A DNA stretch of 64,000 nt from Galbibacter mesophilus (GTDB lineage: Bacteria > Bacteroidota > Bacteroidia > Flavobacteriales > Flavobacteriaceae), in contig NZ_JAMQVC010000001.1 of NCBI RefSeq assembly GCF_023721415.1, forward strand, positions 186,001 through 250,000. Reading direction: 5' to 3'. This document shows, one piece after another, positions 56,059-64,000 of this stretch. Within the stretch, counting starts at the first letter, position 1. The number at the start of each line of letters is the position of its first letter. A program made the position numbers and the translations under genes. The notes beneath the pieces were generated by a model that was not told where the DNA came from, searched no databases, and saw only the letters and a list, made by a program, of their open reading frames with translations.

Positions 56059-56673
56059 ATGAAAAAGTGGATCATTGGTTTAATAGTTTTGGCAATCATT
56101 GGTTTTGGTATTTACAATTGGGCCGTTCGCTTCAACAATACCGCGGTTAGGTACAATGAAGATATTTCTGAAGCTTGGGGAAATGTACAAACCTCTTACC
56201 AACGTAGAAATGACCTAATTGGAAATTTAGTAAATACGGTAAAAGGAGCTGCCGATTTTGAGCGTAACACACTAACCGAGGTAATTGAAGCACGTGCCAA
56301 AGCTACATCGGTAAATGTAAATGCTGATAATTTAAATGCGCAACAACTAGAGCAGTTTAACCAAGCGCAAGGTCAAGTAAGTAGTGCCTTGAGCCGGCTT
56401 TTGGTGACTGTGGAGCGTTATCCTGAATTGAAGGCAAATCAAAACTTTTTGAAACTTCAAGACGAGCTTACCAGTACAGAAAACAGTATTCAAACCTCAC
56501 GTGTACGTTATAATGAAGCCATTAAACCTTACAACAATCATGTAAAAAAATTTCCAAACAAAATTTTAGCGGGATTATTCGACTTTGAAGGTAAGCCTTA
56601 TTTTGATGCGGAAGCTGGTGCGGAAAGACCTGTAGATGTGGAGTTTGACTTTAATAGCAACAACGAAGGATAA
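56059..56673 (+). CDS. LemA-family membrane protein
   Basis: 204 residues. The N-terminal anchor is WIIGLIVLAIIGFGIYN, followed by a helical bundle with AWGNVQTSYQRRNDLIGNLV, TVKGAADFERNTL and YNEAIKPYNNHVKKFPN, the LemA landmarks. The function is unclear; LemA proteins are often next to TPM-domain proteins, as here, and linked to envelope stress. It heads the lemA-TPM-TPM group, 66 bp before the next gene. Confidence 0.93.
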   Translation: MKKWIIGLIVLAIIGFGIYNWAVRFNNTAVRYNEDISEAWGNVQTSYQRRNDLIGNLVNTVKGAADFERNTLTEVIEARAKATSVNVNADNLNAQQLEQFNQAQGQVSSALSRLLVTVERYPELKANQNFLKLQDELTSTENSIQTSRVRYNEAIKPYNNHVKKFPNKILAGLFDFEGKPYFDAEAGAERPVDVEFDFNSNNEG

Positions 56674-56739
56674 GAAATCCAACCAGTTCTAAATCGAGAA
56701 AAATATCTTTTCCCTTAAAAAATTCGTAAGCCTTTCATT

Positions 56740-57183
56740 ATGAAGAAGTCTAAAGTTGAAGCATTTCTTACTTCAGAAGAAGAAAATGAAATTGTAGAGG
56801 CAATCCGGCAAGCAGAAAAAGAAACTTCTGGCGAGATTCGTGTGCACATTGAAGCTTCCAGCAAAAAAGATCCATTAAAACGGGCATACGAAGTTTTCCA
56901 TTACCTTAAAATGGACAACACAAAAGAAGAGAATGGCGTACTTATTTATGTTGCTACCGCAGATAAAACGTTTGCCATTTACGGTGATAAAGGGATTGAT
57001 AAACTGGTTCCAGATGATTTTTGGAACAGCACCAAAGATATTATTCTAGCACATTTTAAAAAGAATCAATTCAAAGACGGACTTGTAGAGGGGATTTTAA
57101 GGGCAGGACAGGAATTACAGGCACATTTTCCTTGGCAGCACGACGACGTAAACGAACTTCCAAATGAAATTTCGAAAAGTTAG
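56740..57183 (+). CDS. TPM-domain protein, soluble form
   Basis: 147 residues consisting of a single TPM domain (SGEIRVHIEASSKKDPLKRA, NGVLIYVATADKTFAIYGDK). There is no signal peptide or membrane segment, so it probably stays in the cytoplasm or is peripheral. TPM domains have been assigned phosphatase activity in one plant member and a photosystem II assembly role. The end overlaps the next TPM gene if that gene starts at 57164. Confidence 0.88.
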   Translation: MKKSKVEAFLTSEEENEIVEAIRQAEKETSGEIRVHIEASSKKDPLKRAYEVFHYLKMDNTKEENGVLIYVATADKTFAIYGDKGIDKLVPDDFWNSTKDIILAHFKKNQFKDGLVEGILRAGQELQAHFPWQHDDVNELPNEISKS

Positions 57184-57184
57184 T

Positions 57185-57988
57185 ATGTTGACACCAAAAA
57201 AGAAATTCTTATCATTTTTATTTTTCTTTGGAAGTATATTGCTGCACTCAATATTTGCACAATTTGATATTCCGAAATTACCGGAAAAGCAAACAAGCGT
57301 TTATGATTATGCCAATGTGTTTTCTGCTTCGGAAAAAACTGCGTTAGAACAGAAACTTATAAATTATGCCGATACCACCAGCACACAAATTGTGATTGCT
57401 ACGGTACCAACCATAAATGGTGAATACATTGGAACGCTTGCTCCTAAATGGGCCCATGAATGGAAAATTGGACAAGCAAATGAAGATAATGGGGTCTTTA
57501 TTCTTTTAGCTGAAAAGGAGCGTAAAATATGGATTTCTCCCGGGTACGGACTCGAACAAAAGCTTACGGCTGGAATCAATGGTGAAATTGTAAGAAATGT
57601 CATTATTCCGGAATTTAAAAGAGGCGACTACTACAGCGGTCTCGATAAAGGTACCGACGCTTTAATTGACCTTTTTAGCGGAACCTACAAAGGATCGGCC
57701 AAACAAAGAAAGAGAAGTTCTTCTTCTAGTGGAGGCGGAATCATTTTCTTTTTCATCTTATTTATCATAATCATGATTATCCTATCGCGTAAAAATCGCG
57801 GTGGTGGGAACCGTGGCCGAAGAGGTGGCGGTTTCGATTTAATGGACATGATTATCCTTAGCAACCTTGGTCGGGGCGGCGGAAGCTTTGGTGGCGGATC
57901 ATCGGGAGGTGGTTTTGGCGGTGGCGGTTTTGGCGGCGGCTTCGGCGGTGGCGGATTTAGCGGCGGTGGCGCTGGAGGAAGTTGGTAA
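57185..57988 (+). CDS. TPM-domain membrane protein with glycine-rich tail
   Basis: 267 residues from ATG 57185 (ATG 57164, overlapping the previous gene, is also possible). The signal peptide ends at SIFAQ. The TPM domain follows (about residues 30-165; VYDYANVFSASEKTALEQKL, WKIGQANEDNGVFILLAEKE). Next come a membrane helix (GGGIIFFFILFIIIMIILSR) and an extreme Gly-Ser tail (GGGSFGGGSSGGGFGGGGF). This is the classic layout of the LemA partner protein. The Gly-rich tail's overlapping frames are an artefact of its repeats. Confidence 0.92.
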   Translation: MLTPKKKFLSFLFFFGSILLHSIFAQFDIPKLPEKQTSVYDYANVFSASEKTALEQKLINYADTTSTQIVIATVPTINGEYIGTLAPKWAHEWKIGQANEDNGVFILLAEKERKIWISPGYGLEQKLTAGINGEIVRNVIIPEFKRGDYYSGLDKGTDALIDLFSGTYKGSAKQRKRSSSSSGGGIIFFFILFIIIMIILSRKNRGGGNRGRRGGGFDLMDMIILSNLGRGGGSFGGGSSGGGFGGGGFGGGFGGGGFSGGGAGGSW

Positions 57989-58164
57989 CATTTGTTTCAT
58001 ATCGCATGTTCAATTATCCTTTTATTCTGAAGGTCACTTTCAACGCAATTGCACCTTTCTTCTGAAGCAAAATATCCTAAGCATTCATTATTTTTTCATA
58101 ACTTGTAGTTGCGAAATCAGTCGCGCGTATCTTTCTGTATGAGTCCATAAATAAATAGTAAGAG

Positions 58165-58557
58165 ATGAAAACTTTATTTGAAAAACTGAAACTGGAAAAC
58201 CAAAAGGAAATCCTCATTTTAAATGAACCCGAAGGTTTTGCGGAGGAATTGGCATCTTTGGTAGATATCGACATTTATCAATCGTTGATTCAGGTAAATA
58301 AAATGGAGTTTGCGTTAATTTTTGTATCCACCATCAAAGAGCTGGAAGATCAATTTCATACCCTTCATCCTAAACTAAAAGACGATGTGGTACTTTGGGT
58401 GGCGCATCCTAGGAAAATATCAGAAAAACTAAAAACCGACATTACAGATGATTACGATTGGCATCCGTTAGCGAAACACCGTTACGAGCGTGTAAAAAAT
58501 ATTAAAATAAATCCCGACTGGGAAGCAGTACGCTTTCGAAGGGAAGAATATATTTAA
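58165..58557 (+). CDS. DUF3052-like protein
   Basis: 130 residues, soluble. EILILNEPEGFAEELASL, FALIFVSTIKELEDQF, KDDVVLWVAHPRKISEK and DWEAVRFRREEY follow the DUF3052 pattern (a short Rossmann-like fold without visible catalytic motifs). Function unknown. It lies 176 bp after the TPM gene and 44 bp before the DUF885 gene on the same strand. Confidence 0.75.
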   Translation: MKTLFEKLKLENQKEILILNEPEGFAEELASLVDIDIYQSLIQVNKMEFALIFVSTIKELEDQFHTLHPKLKDDVVLWVAHPRKISEKLKTDITDDYDWHPLAKHRYERVKNIKINPDWEAVRFRREEYI

Positions 58558-58601
58558 AAATCAACTCTTGCCCCCTATTTAACGCACTAACTCAAAAACC
58601 A

Positions 58602-60386
58602 ATGAAAAGATTAAAATTCCTTTTGGCATTCATCCCCTTATTTATTGCTTGTAAAAACACTCCTGAAAAAAAAGAGGCTGTTGAAAAACAAGCTTCTATA
58701 GATTCGGTTTTTAAAAATTACTATGAAGAAAGTCTAAAACTATACCCTTTAAATGCCACCTATGCCGGCGATGATCGCTACAACGATTACCTTCCCAATG
58801 ATATTTCCCAAGCTTTTAAAAAGAAGCAAACCGATTTCTACAACAAATACAAAGAGGCGCTTCTAGAATACGATAAAGATTCGTTGAGCAAAGAGCAAAA
58901 AATGAGCTACGATGTGTTGATGTGGGAATGCAACACGAATTTAAACGGACTACTTTACCCAACGGAACTCACTCCTATCAATCAGTTTTCATCTCTGCCA
59001 CAAACCATTGGCCAGCTCGCCGGTGGGACTTCGGCTCAGCCTTTTAAAACGGTTGAAGATTATAAAAACTGGTTGAAGCGGCTGGATGATTATGTGGTTT
59101 GGTGCGACACGGCCATCGTTAACATGAAGAAAGGCATGGAAATGGGCTACGTTTTACCAAAAAGTCTTACCGTAAAAGTAATACCGCAAATGGCTAGTTT
59201 TTCTAGTGGTGAACCTACCGAACATTTGTTTTATACGCCCGCAAAAAATTTTCCTTCCTCTTTTTCTAAAGCGGAAAAAGATACATTAGCTGCAGCTTAC
59301 GAAGCTATGGTAGCAAACAAAATTATTCCAACCTATAAAAAACTGGAAGACTTTTTTGCAAATACTTACTTACAAGCTTCTAGGGAAACCGCAGGAATCA
59401 ACCAAGTACCAAGGGGAAATGCCTATTACGGTCACCAAATACAAGTCTACACCACTACTTCACTTGAAGCAGATTCTATTCACAGATTAGGTTTGAGCGA
59501 AGTAAAACGTTTGGAAGGAGAAATGAAGAAAGTAATGCAACAAGTTGGTTTTGCAGGAGATTTAAAAGATTTTTTCCAAGCGGTTAGAACGGCTGATGAG
59601 TTAATGCCGTTTGATAAGCCAGAACAAGTGATTGCCAATTTTAATGCGATTCATGAAAAAATGAAACCGCAACTGAATAAATTGTTCGATCTAACCCCAA
59701 AAACAGCGTTTGAAGTAAGGAGAACCGAATCTTTCCGGGAAGCTTCTGCCAGCGCAGAGTACAACCCTGGATCGCTGGACGGAACACGCCCAGGTATTTT
59801 CTATGTTCCTATTCCCAACGTAAAAAAATACAACATGTACAGCGACGAAGATTTGTTCCTTCATGAAGCCATTCCTGGCCATCATTACCAAATCTCCCTT
59901 CAGCAAGAAAATGAAAACTTACCTGATTTCAGAAAAACATTGTGGTACAGTGCGTACGGCGAAGGCTGGGCTTTATATTCAGAATCTTTAGGAAAAGAAC
60001 TGGGACTTTATGATGATCCCTACCAATATTTTGGGATGCTAAGCGCCGAAATGCACCGAGCTATACGATTAGTAGTAGACACCGGAATCCATACAAAAGG
60101 ATGGACTCGAGAAGAGGCTATACAGTATTCCCTAGATCATGAAGCAGAATCTGAAGAAAGTATAATCGCAGAAATAGAGCGCTATATGTCTTGGCCAGGG
60201 CAAGCATTGTCCTATAAAATCGGACAATTAAAAATAATTGCTCTTAGAAACAAAGCCCAGAAAGAGCTGGGAGATGCATTTGATATTAAGATCTTCCACA
60301 ATAAAGTATTGGAATCAGGTTGCATCCCTCTAAAATTGTTGGAGGACAAAATTAATAATTGGATTAAAACCACTAAAAATGGATAA
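58602..60386 (+). CDS. DUF885-family lipoprotein, putative zinc peptidase
   Basis: 594 residues. The lipoprotein signal is MKRLKFLLAFIPLFIACKNT (Cys17). The catalytic-type motif LHEAIPGHHYQISL (an HExxxGHH-like zinc site near residue 425) is characteristic of DUF885, which is related to M32-like carboxypeptidases. TRPGIFYVPIPNVKKYNMYS and GWALYSESLGKELG are further family blocks. It is expected on the periplasmic side of a membrane. The stop overlaps the next start by 8 bp. Confidence 0.93.
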   Translation: MKRLKFLLAFIPLFIACKNTPEKKEAVEKQASIDSVFKNYYEESLKLYPLNATYAGDDRYNDYLPNDISQAFKKKQTDFYNKYKEALLEYDKDSLSKEQKMSYDVLMWECNTNLNGLLYPTELTPINQFSSLPQTIGQLAGGTSAQPFKTVEDYKNWLKRLDDYVVWCDTAIVNMKKGMEMGYVLPKSLTVKVIPQMASFSSGEPTEHLFYTPAKNFPSSFSKAEKDTLAAAYEAMVANKIIPTYKKLEDFFANTYLQASRETAGINQVPRGNAYYGHQIQVYTTTSLEADSIHRLGLSEVKRLEGEMKKVMQQVGFAGDLKDFFQAVRTADELMPFDKPEQVIANFNAIHEKMKPQLNKLFDLTPKTAFEVRRTESFREASASAEYNPGSLDGTRPGIFYVPIPNVKKYNMYSDEDLFLHEAIPGHHYQISLQQENENLPDFRKTLWYSAYGEGWALYSESLGKELGLYDDPYQYFGMLSAEMHRAIRLVVDTGIHTKGWTREEAIQYSLDHEAESEESIIAEIERYMSWPGQALSYKIGQLKIIALRNKAQKELGDAFDIKIFHNKVLESGCIPLKLLEDKINNWIKTTKNG

Positions 60387-60729
60387 TGGTTGGCACTTTT
60401 ATCTGATGGCAGCTTTATATATTATTGCTGGACTCTTACATTTTGTAAAACCAAAAATGTATGTTTCTATAATGCCTTCTTACATTCCTTTTCAAAAAGC
60501 GATGGTGTACCTCAGTGGGGTTGCAGAAATTGTTTTTGGATTGCTTCTATTTACACAATTTAAGGATATAGCGCTTTGGGGAATTATCTTAATGCTTATT
60601 GCATTTATTCCCGTACATATTTACATGCTGGAAGATAAAAAGTTTGAAAAAATAGCTCCTAGGTGGGTCTTAATTGCCCGAATCCCCTTGCAATTCGGAC
60701 TCATGTTTTGGGCATACTGGTATCTATAA
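60379..60729 (+). CDS. DoxX-like small membrane protein
   Basis: 116 residues with four hydrophobic segments: FYLMAALYIIAGLLHFVKP, YLSGVAEIVFGLLLFT, ALWGIILMLIAFIPVHIYML and LQFGLMFWAYWYL. The LHFVKP motif after the first helix is typical of DoxX/MauE-like proteins. It overlaps the DUF885 gene by 8 bp and is certainly co-transcribed. Function unknown. Confidence 0.85.
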   Translation: MDNGWHFYLMAALYIIAGLLHFVKPKMYVSIMPSYIPFQKAMVYLSGVAEIVFGLLLFTQFKDIALWGIILMLIAFIPVHIYMLEDKKFEKIAPRWVLIARIPLQFGLMFWAYWYL

Positions 60730-60735
60730 ACAAAA

Positions 60736-60762
60736 AAAAGGGAGCTCTAACTACTCCCTTTT
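60736..60762 (+). terminator. Terminator of the DUF885-DoxX operon
   Basis: AAAAGGGAG/CTCCCTTTT, 9-nt loop, directly after the DoxX stop. Confidence 0.75.
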
Positions 60763-60787
60763 CCAACTTCAAAATCTAATTGTAAGA

Positions 60788-61384
60788 TTACAAGCTAACT
60801 GTTTTGTAAAATGTATTCCCGTTGTGGGTTACTTCAAATCTGTAAGATTCATATCTTGCAGATGAGAAATCAAATCTTTTTCCAACACTTTTTCCCGTTT
60901 TTAAAACTTCTTCGTGCAATAAAGCGTTTGTTGCTTCATCGTAAACCTTGATTTCAACAGGTGTTTCATCAATAGTCAATAGATTAACACTCACCATGTT
61001 GTTATCAACTCTGTAATAAGGTTTGTAAACTGTTTCTACTTTTCCAGTTTCTACGATAGTTTTCGTGTTTGTAAATAAAACTGGTACTCTTTCTATTTTT
61101 ATATCGTCTTCAAGAACAAAATAGTAAACTCCGTTAGGCAAATCGTCGAATTTGTATCGTTTTGCGTTTGTGGATAGGCTTTTATGATTATAGTTGTATA
61201 AAATTTCCCCTCTAGCATCTTCAAAAGAGATACTCATTGGGTGGCTTGATTGCTCAAGGAAAAGATCTACAGTTCTGTTGTCGTCACTTTTTACTGATAA
61301 GTAAAAGTCGTTTGCTCTGGTCATCGCCAAAGTTGCAATACTCAATACTACAACTAGCATGCTTTTTCTTAATGTGTTTTTCAT
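60788..61384 (-). CDS. Secreted beta-sandwich-like protein of unknown function
   Basis: 198 residues from ATG 61384 (TTG 61393 is an in-frame alternative). The signal peptide is MKNTLRKSMLVVVLSIATLAMTRA. Two similar halves are visible: ISFEDARGEILYNYNHKSL with YFVLEDDIKI, and VEIKVYDEATNALLHEEVL with SYRFEVTHNGNTFYKTVSL. Each reads like an Ig-like or T9SS-type sandwich. The C-terminus resembles, but is not clearly, a Por secretion tail. A -7 box TATCTTTG lies at about 61430-61437. Confidence 0.7.
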   Translation of the reverse strand: MKNTLRKSMLVVVLSIATLAMTRANDFYLSVKSDDNRTVDLFLEQSSHPMSISFEDARGEILYNYNHKSLSTNAKRYKFDDLPNGVYYFVLEDDIKIERVPVLFTNTKTIVETGKVETVYKPYYRVDNNMVSVNLLTIDETPVEIKVYDEATNALLHEEVLKTGKSVGKRFDFSSARYESYRFEVTHNGNTFYKTVSL

Positions 61385-61429
61385 CTTTTGCAATTTTTAA
61401 GAGTTATACGTTCATTTTAACTACGTTAC

Positions 61430-61437
61430 AAAGATAG
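61430..61437 (-). promoter_or_regulatory. Promoter -7 box of the secreted protein gene
   Basis: TATCTTTG on the minus strand, 46 bp upstream of the start at 61384. A clear -33 element is not visible. Confidence 0.45.
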
Positions 61438-61554
61438 GTTCGAAACACAGGGTACACTACTGCACAATTTTCCAGTTTATGTCCTATTTTATCATAAATG
61501 ATATGTTAAGAAAACGTAAAGGTTAAAATAGAACACTTTTAAGGTAATTTTTCA

Positions 61555-61562
61555 TATATTTG
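61555..61562 (+). promoter_or_regulatory. Promoter -7 box of the first AraC gene
   Basis: TATATTTG matches the consensus 43 bp before the ATG at 61606. Confidence 0.45.
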
Positions 61563-61605
61563 CTGCATATTAAGCGTTTATATTTAAGAACCTAAATATT
61601 TGATT

Positions 61606-62481
61606 ATGAGTATTAAAAAACCTGCTTTAGAAGTAATCAACCCTACTTTTGGGAGTTCTTTCTCCTTTATGAAGTATGATGAGAAGCAAAACCAAAACTC
61701 TTCCTACTGGCATTTTCATCCAGAAATTGAACTGGTTTATGTTAAGGGAGGCGCTGGTAAAAGACAGATTGGGAGTCACATTTCTTATTATACGGATGGT
61801 GACTTAATACTTATTGGCTCCAATCTTCCCCACTGCGGATTTACAGATGAATTTACTGGTAACGAAAATGAGGTAGTAATACAAATGCTTCCAGATTTTC
61901 TTGGAGCCGAATTGATGTCGAAACCCGAAATGAACAACATAAAATTACTCTTTAAACGATGCAAAGGTGGTTTGGCCTTCACAGGAAAAACAAAAGAGGT
62001 AATTGGCAACCGCATTGAAGAATTGGAAAAAATGAACAACTTTGAGCGTTTATTAGGCTTTCTTTCCATTTTAAATGAACTTCAACTCTCTGAAGAATAT
62101 CAAATATTGAACGCTGAAGGTTTTTCTATGCAAGCCGATGTACAGGACAACGACCGCATCAATGTGGTGTTCAATTATGTAAAGAAGAATTTCCAGGAAC
62201 CTATAACACTGGACGAAATTGCCAATATTTCCGGAATGACCGTGCCTTCTTTTTGCAGGTATTTTAAGCAGATTACAGGGAAAACATTTACGCATTTTGT
62301 AAATGAATACCGACTGGTGCACGCCTCCAAACTTTTGGCCGAAAAGCCCATAGGGATTACAGAAATTTGCTTTGAGAGCGGATTTAATAACTTTTCGTAT
62401 TTCAATAAATCGTTTAAAAAATTCACTGGAAAAACACCCTCTCAATATCGAAATGAATTGAAAACAGTGATTGAAGATTAA
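61606..62481 (+). CDS. AraC-family transcriptional regulator with cupin sensor domain
   Basis: 291 residues from ATG 61606. The N-terminal cupin-type domain carries the metal/ligand-like His pattern SSYWHFHPEIELVYVKGG and a second, LPHCGFTDEF. The C-terminal double HTH is complete: ITLDEIANISGMTVPSFCRY and the strongly conserved ITEICFESGFNNFSYFNKSF followed by GKTPSQYR. It should sense a small molecule, likely a sugar, and bind DNA as a dimer; the ligand is unknown. The hairpin at 62566-62602 probably serves as its terminator as well as that of the small RNA on the other strand. Confidence 0.92.
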   Translation: MSIKKPALEVINPTFGSSFSFMKYDEKQNQNSSYWHFHPEIELVYVKGGAGKRQIGSHISYYTDGDLILIGSNLPHCGFTDEFTGNENEVVIQMLPDFLGAELMSKPEMNNIKLLFKRCKGGLAFTGKTKEVIGNRIEELEKMNNFERLLGFLSILNELQLSEEYQILNAEGFSMQADVQDNDRINVVFNYVKKNFQEPITLDEIANISGMTVPSFCRYFKQITGKTFTHFVNEYRLVHASKLLAEKPIGITEICFESGFNNFSYFNKSFKKFTGKTPSQYRNELKTVIED

Positions 62482-62563
62482 AAAAGACGATTGAATTGGA
62501 TCTTGATTTACAAAATCATCCAATTTGCGAAAACTTTATTTTGGAATTTGAACTCTATTAAAA

Positions 62564-62821
62564 CGAAAGAAGCCGCATTTTAGGGAAAAATGCGGCTTCT
62601 TTAAACTAACCAACTTAAAAAATAATCAAACAAGTTTTTATATAGTGATACTGAAGGAATATCTCTTCAGCACTAATTTTCAATTTTCAAACTTTTTGAA
62701 TAGTAGAGCCGTACAATTTAAGGGGCTAACTATGAAAAATGTACGACTCTGCTAAATAATCAAATCAAAAAAAACATCTATTATGAAAAAATATTTTAAA
62801 GAACTTTTCTCTTTCTTTATT
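62564..62821 (-). ncRNA. Candidate small RNA, copy 1
   Basis: A minus-strand promoter box TACCTTTG (62835-62828) would start an RNA near 62821. The RNA contains an AGAGTCGTACA...TGTACGGCTCT hairpin (about 62703-62757), then the conserved TTGTTTGATTATTTTTTAAG segment, and ends in the hairpin at 62566-62602. No coding frame is conserved with the second copy. The -33 element is poor. Confidence rests on promoter, hairpin, terminator and duplication together. Confidence 0.55.
62566..62602. terminator. Terminator hairpin (first RNA copy / AraC gene)
   Basis: AAAGAAGCCGCATTTT and AAAATGCGGCTTCTTT form a perfect stem around a 4-5-nt loop. T runs on both strands make it usable in both directions. 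Confidence 0.85.
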
Positions 62822-62990
62822 ACATTACAAAGGTACATCGGCCAGCCACTTTAGAACTTGTAAAAAACAAGCAAAAAATTTCCATCTTTAAAAAAGACAA
62901 ACCTTCAATTTTCATCATAATGTATTGTGATTTTTAGTTAAAGAAACAAAAACGGTAATACGGACAATACGTTTAGAGTTTGAGACTTTT

Positions 62991-63226
62991 AAAACAAAAA
63001 AAAAGCTGTATTTTAGGGAAAATACAGCTTTTTCAAACTAACCAACTTAAAAAATAATCAAACAACCCCTATCCATCATCCTAAAATAAAGAGCCGTACA
63101 GGTTTAGGGGATAGAGGATTGGGGGGATTTGTACGGCCCTTAACTAACCAACCAAAAAAATTAAAAAGGTGATAAAAACACCACTATGAAAAATATTTTA
63201 TAAGAACTTTTGTATTCCTTTGAATT
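62991..63226 (-). ncRNA. Candidate small RNA, copy 2
   Basis: Promoter TTTG (63261-63258), 17 nt, TATCTTTG (63240-63233) on the minus strand. The RNA carries GGGCCGTACA...TGTACGGCTCT, whose loop includes CCCCTA complementary to TAGGGG downstream (a possible pseudoknot). It then shares the TTGTTTGATTATTTTTTAAG segment with copy 1 and ends in the perfect AAAAGCTGTATTTT/AAAATACAGCTTTT stem followed by nine U. Confidence 0.65.
63000..63033. terminator. Terminator hairpin (second RNA copy)
   Basis: AAAAAGCTGTATTTT and AAAATACAGCTTTTT with a 4-nt loop. A run of nine or more T follows on the minus strand, the strongest terminator in the window. Confidence 0.9.
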
Positions 63227-63232
63227 ACAGTA

Positions 63233-63261
63233 CAAAGATACGCCGCTGATAAAGGTGCAAA
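63233..63261 (-). promoter_or_regulatory. Promoter of candidate small RNA copy 2
   Basis: TTTG (63261-63258), 17 nt, TATCTTTG (63240-63233) on the minus strand. The flanking AACTTGTAAAAA (plus strand) is conserved with copy 1. Confidence 0.6.
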
Positions 63262-63356
63262 CTTGTAAAAACTGCTTAAAAATTTTCTATTTTTGATTTA
63301 ATTAACTCATTCCATGAGCTTTAACCAATTTTAACATTAAACACCAAAAGTAAATT

Positions 63357-64000
63357 GTGAATACTGATATATTTCATGAAGGCTTTATGCTTACGGAAGG
63401 AAAGACCGACCGAAAAATGACTTTGGACCGTAAACACAATTTCTTTCAAATTTTGTACATCAAAGAAGGATTGGGAAAAATGATTATCAATAAAATTGAT
63501 GTGCATTACCTTGCCAACAGTATTTTTCTCATGGCGCCCGAAGACATGTACGCTATTGATCCTTCAGAAGAAACAACTTACACCTCTATTAAATTCACAG
63601 AAATATTGTTTTCCAATAAATCTAGTCTTCCAGATAGAAAGTATTGGTTGCAACAAATTGAACACATTTTACATCACCCCAACATAATGCCAGGCGATTG
63701 CATTTCTAATGAAGAAGATCGAGAAAGATTATGGCGAATACACGACTTTATAGTAGAAGAATACAAAACTAAAAATGAATTCTATTGGAGTATCATAACC
63801 AACGGGTTGACCACTAGCTTAAGTATAATTGCTAGAAACATCATAAAAAAATATACGCCAAACAAAGAAATAGACCCTTCCATTAATTTAAAACGTACTG
63901 ACCAAATTCTAGCGTATATACGAAGTAATGTGTATGATGAAGAATTAATGAAGATTGAAAATCTGGCCGCGCAATTTAATATGTCTCAAGCCAATATTGT
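63357..64000 (+). CDS. AraC-family transcriptional regulator (partial)
   Basis: Partial: the frame runs off the right edge after 214 complete codons. GTG 63357 is the most upstream start after a stop at 63351; ATG 63387 is an alternative. The N-terminal cupin-like half has NFFQILYIKEGLGKMIINK and FLMAPEDMYAIDPSEETTY. The C-terminal part begins the HTH (ILAYIRSNVYDEELMKIENL, AAQFNMSQANI), as in AraC activators. It is not a close copy of the first AraC gene. It lies directly downstream of the tandem small RNA candidates and may be regulated or read divergently with them. Confidence 0.88.
   Translation, partial: MNTDIFHEGFMLTEGKTDRKMTLDRKHNFFQILYIKEGLGKMIINKIDVHYLANSIFLMAPEDMYAIDPSEETTYTSIKFTEILFSNKSSLPDRKYWLQQIEHILHHPNIMPGDCISNEEDRERLWRIHDFIVEEYKTKNEFYWSIITNGLTTSLSIIARNIIKKYTPNKEIDPSINLKRTDQILAYIRSNVYDEELMKIENLAAQFNMSQANI

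Larger units (their letters stand above)
62482..63356. other. 875-bp spacer between AraC genes holding two related RNA units
   Basis: No protein gene is supported here. The two halves (about 62566-62880 and 63000-63290) are similar in order: terminator hairpin, the 31-base segment whose minus-strand read includes GATTATTTTTTAAGTTGG, a GTACGGCTCT hairpin, a TATGAAAAA-like stretch and a promoter box with conserved flanks. They are listed below as candidate small RNAs. Confidence 0.7.

Noticed and set aside
57867-58142. Ala/Val-rich frame over the TPM gene's tail
   Set aside because: It is a shifted-frame shadow of the GGC/GGT-rich tail of the TPM membrane protein.
62782-62853. 23-codon peptide starting MKKYFKEL in the first RNA copy
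   Set aside because: It lies on the strand opposite to the promoter and terminator, and the second copy has only a five-codon equivalent, so it is not conserved.
1-64000. tRNA, rRNA, insertion sequences, phage genes
   Set aside because: No cloverleaf with CCA-proximal TTCGAATCC pattern, no rRNA segment, no transposase, integrase or phage structural frame was recognised on either strand by reading; a tRNAscan run would be decisive for tRNAs.

Overview
The window is an AT-rich chromosomal segment of a member of the Bacteroidota, most likely a marine Flavobacteriaceae. Evidence: a SusC/SusD pair, lipoproteins with Bacteroidota-style signal peptides, a split MetH, YqaE, DUF5686 and Porin_10 outer-membrane proteins, and promoters of the TTG-N17-23-TAnnTTTG type (seen upstream of metH, ppa, pdhB, the M23 peptidase and others). 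No rRNA, tRNA, IS element, prophage or CRISPR array was recognised.

Layout. 1-15.9 kb is a sulfur/methionine block, almost all on the minus strand: metK behind a SAM-II-type riboswitch; metY, a metX-aspartokinase-homoserine dehydrogenase fusion and metZ behind a SAM-I riboswitch; a sulfite reductase operon with siroheme genes (DUF2061, sulfite reductase, cobA, precorrin-2 dehydrogenase, ferredoxin-NADP reductase); and a two-gene methionine synthase behind a second SAM-I riboswitch whose peripheral stems carry palindromic insertions. Together these genes reduce sulfite to sulfide, fix sulfide onto activated homoserine, methylate homocysteine and make SAM, with SAM feeding back at three RNA leaders.

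16-21 kb: deoxynucleoside kinase, a lone Phd/YefM antitoxin, membrane and soluble pyrophosphatases. 21-31 kb: DUF5686 outer-membrane protein, pyruvate dehydrogenase E1 beta, EtfB/EtfA, bifunctional nuclease, a CNT nucleoside transporter with an extra N-terminal domain, an unknown protein and thymidylate synthase. 31-38 kb: ergothioneine genes egtB-egtD with a linked unknown gene, a CBM48 protein, a class V aminotransferase and a porin. 38-46 kb: rnhB, SusD/SusC and a large lipoprotein. 46-55 kb: lipB, YqaE, lysS, small secreted proteins and alaS. 54.6-61 kb: M23 peptidase, MerR, LemA, two TPM proteins, a DUF885 peptidase and a DoxX-like protein. The right end has two AraC-type regulators separated by an 875-bp spacer.

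The most unusual non-coding content is: the riboswitch set; two intergenic arrays of about 21-bp units, each with a different conserved heptamer (TTGCTAC at 45994-46182, TTCCCGC at 20704-20848) and variable remainder; and two similar putative small RNA genes in tandem between the AraC genes, each with a promoter box and an intrinsic terminator on the minus strand.
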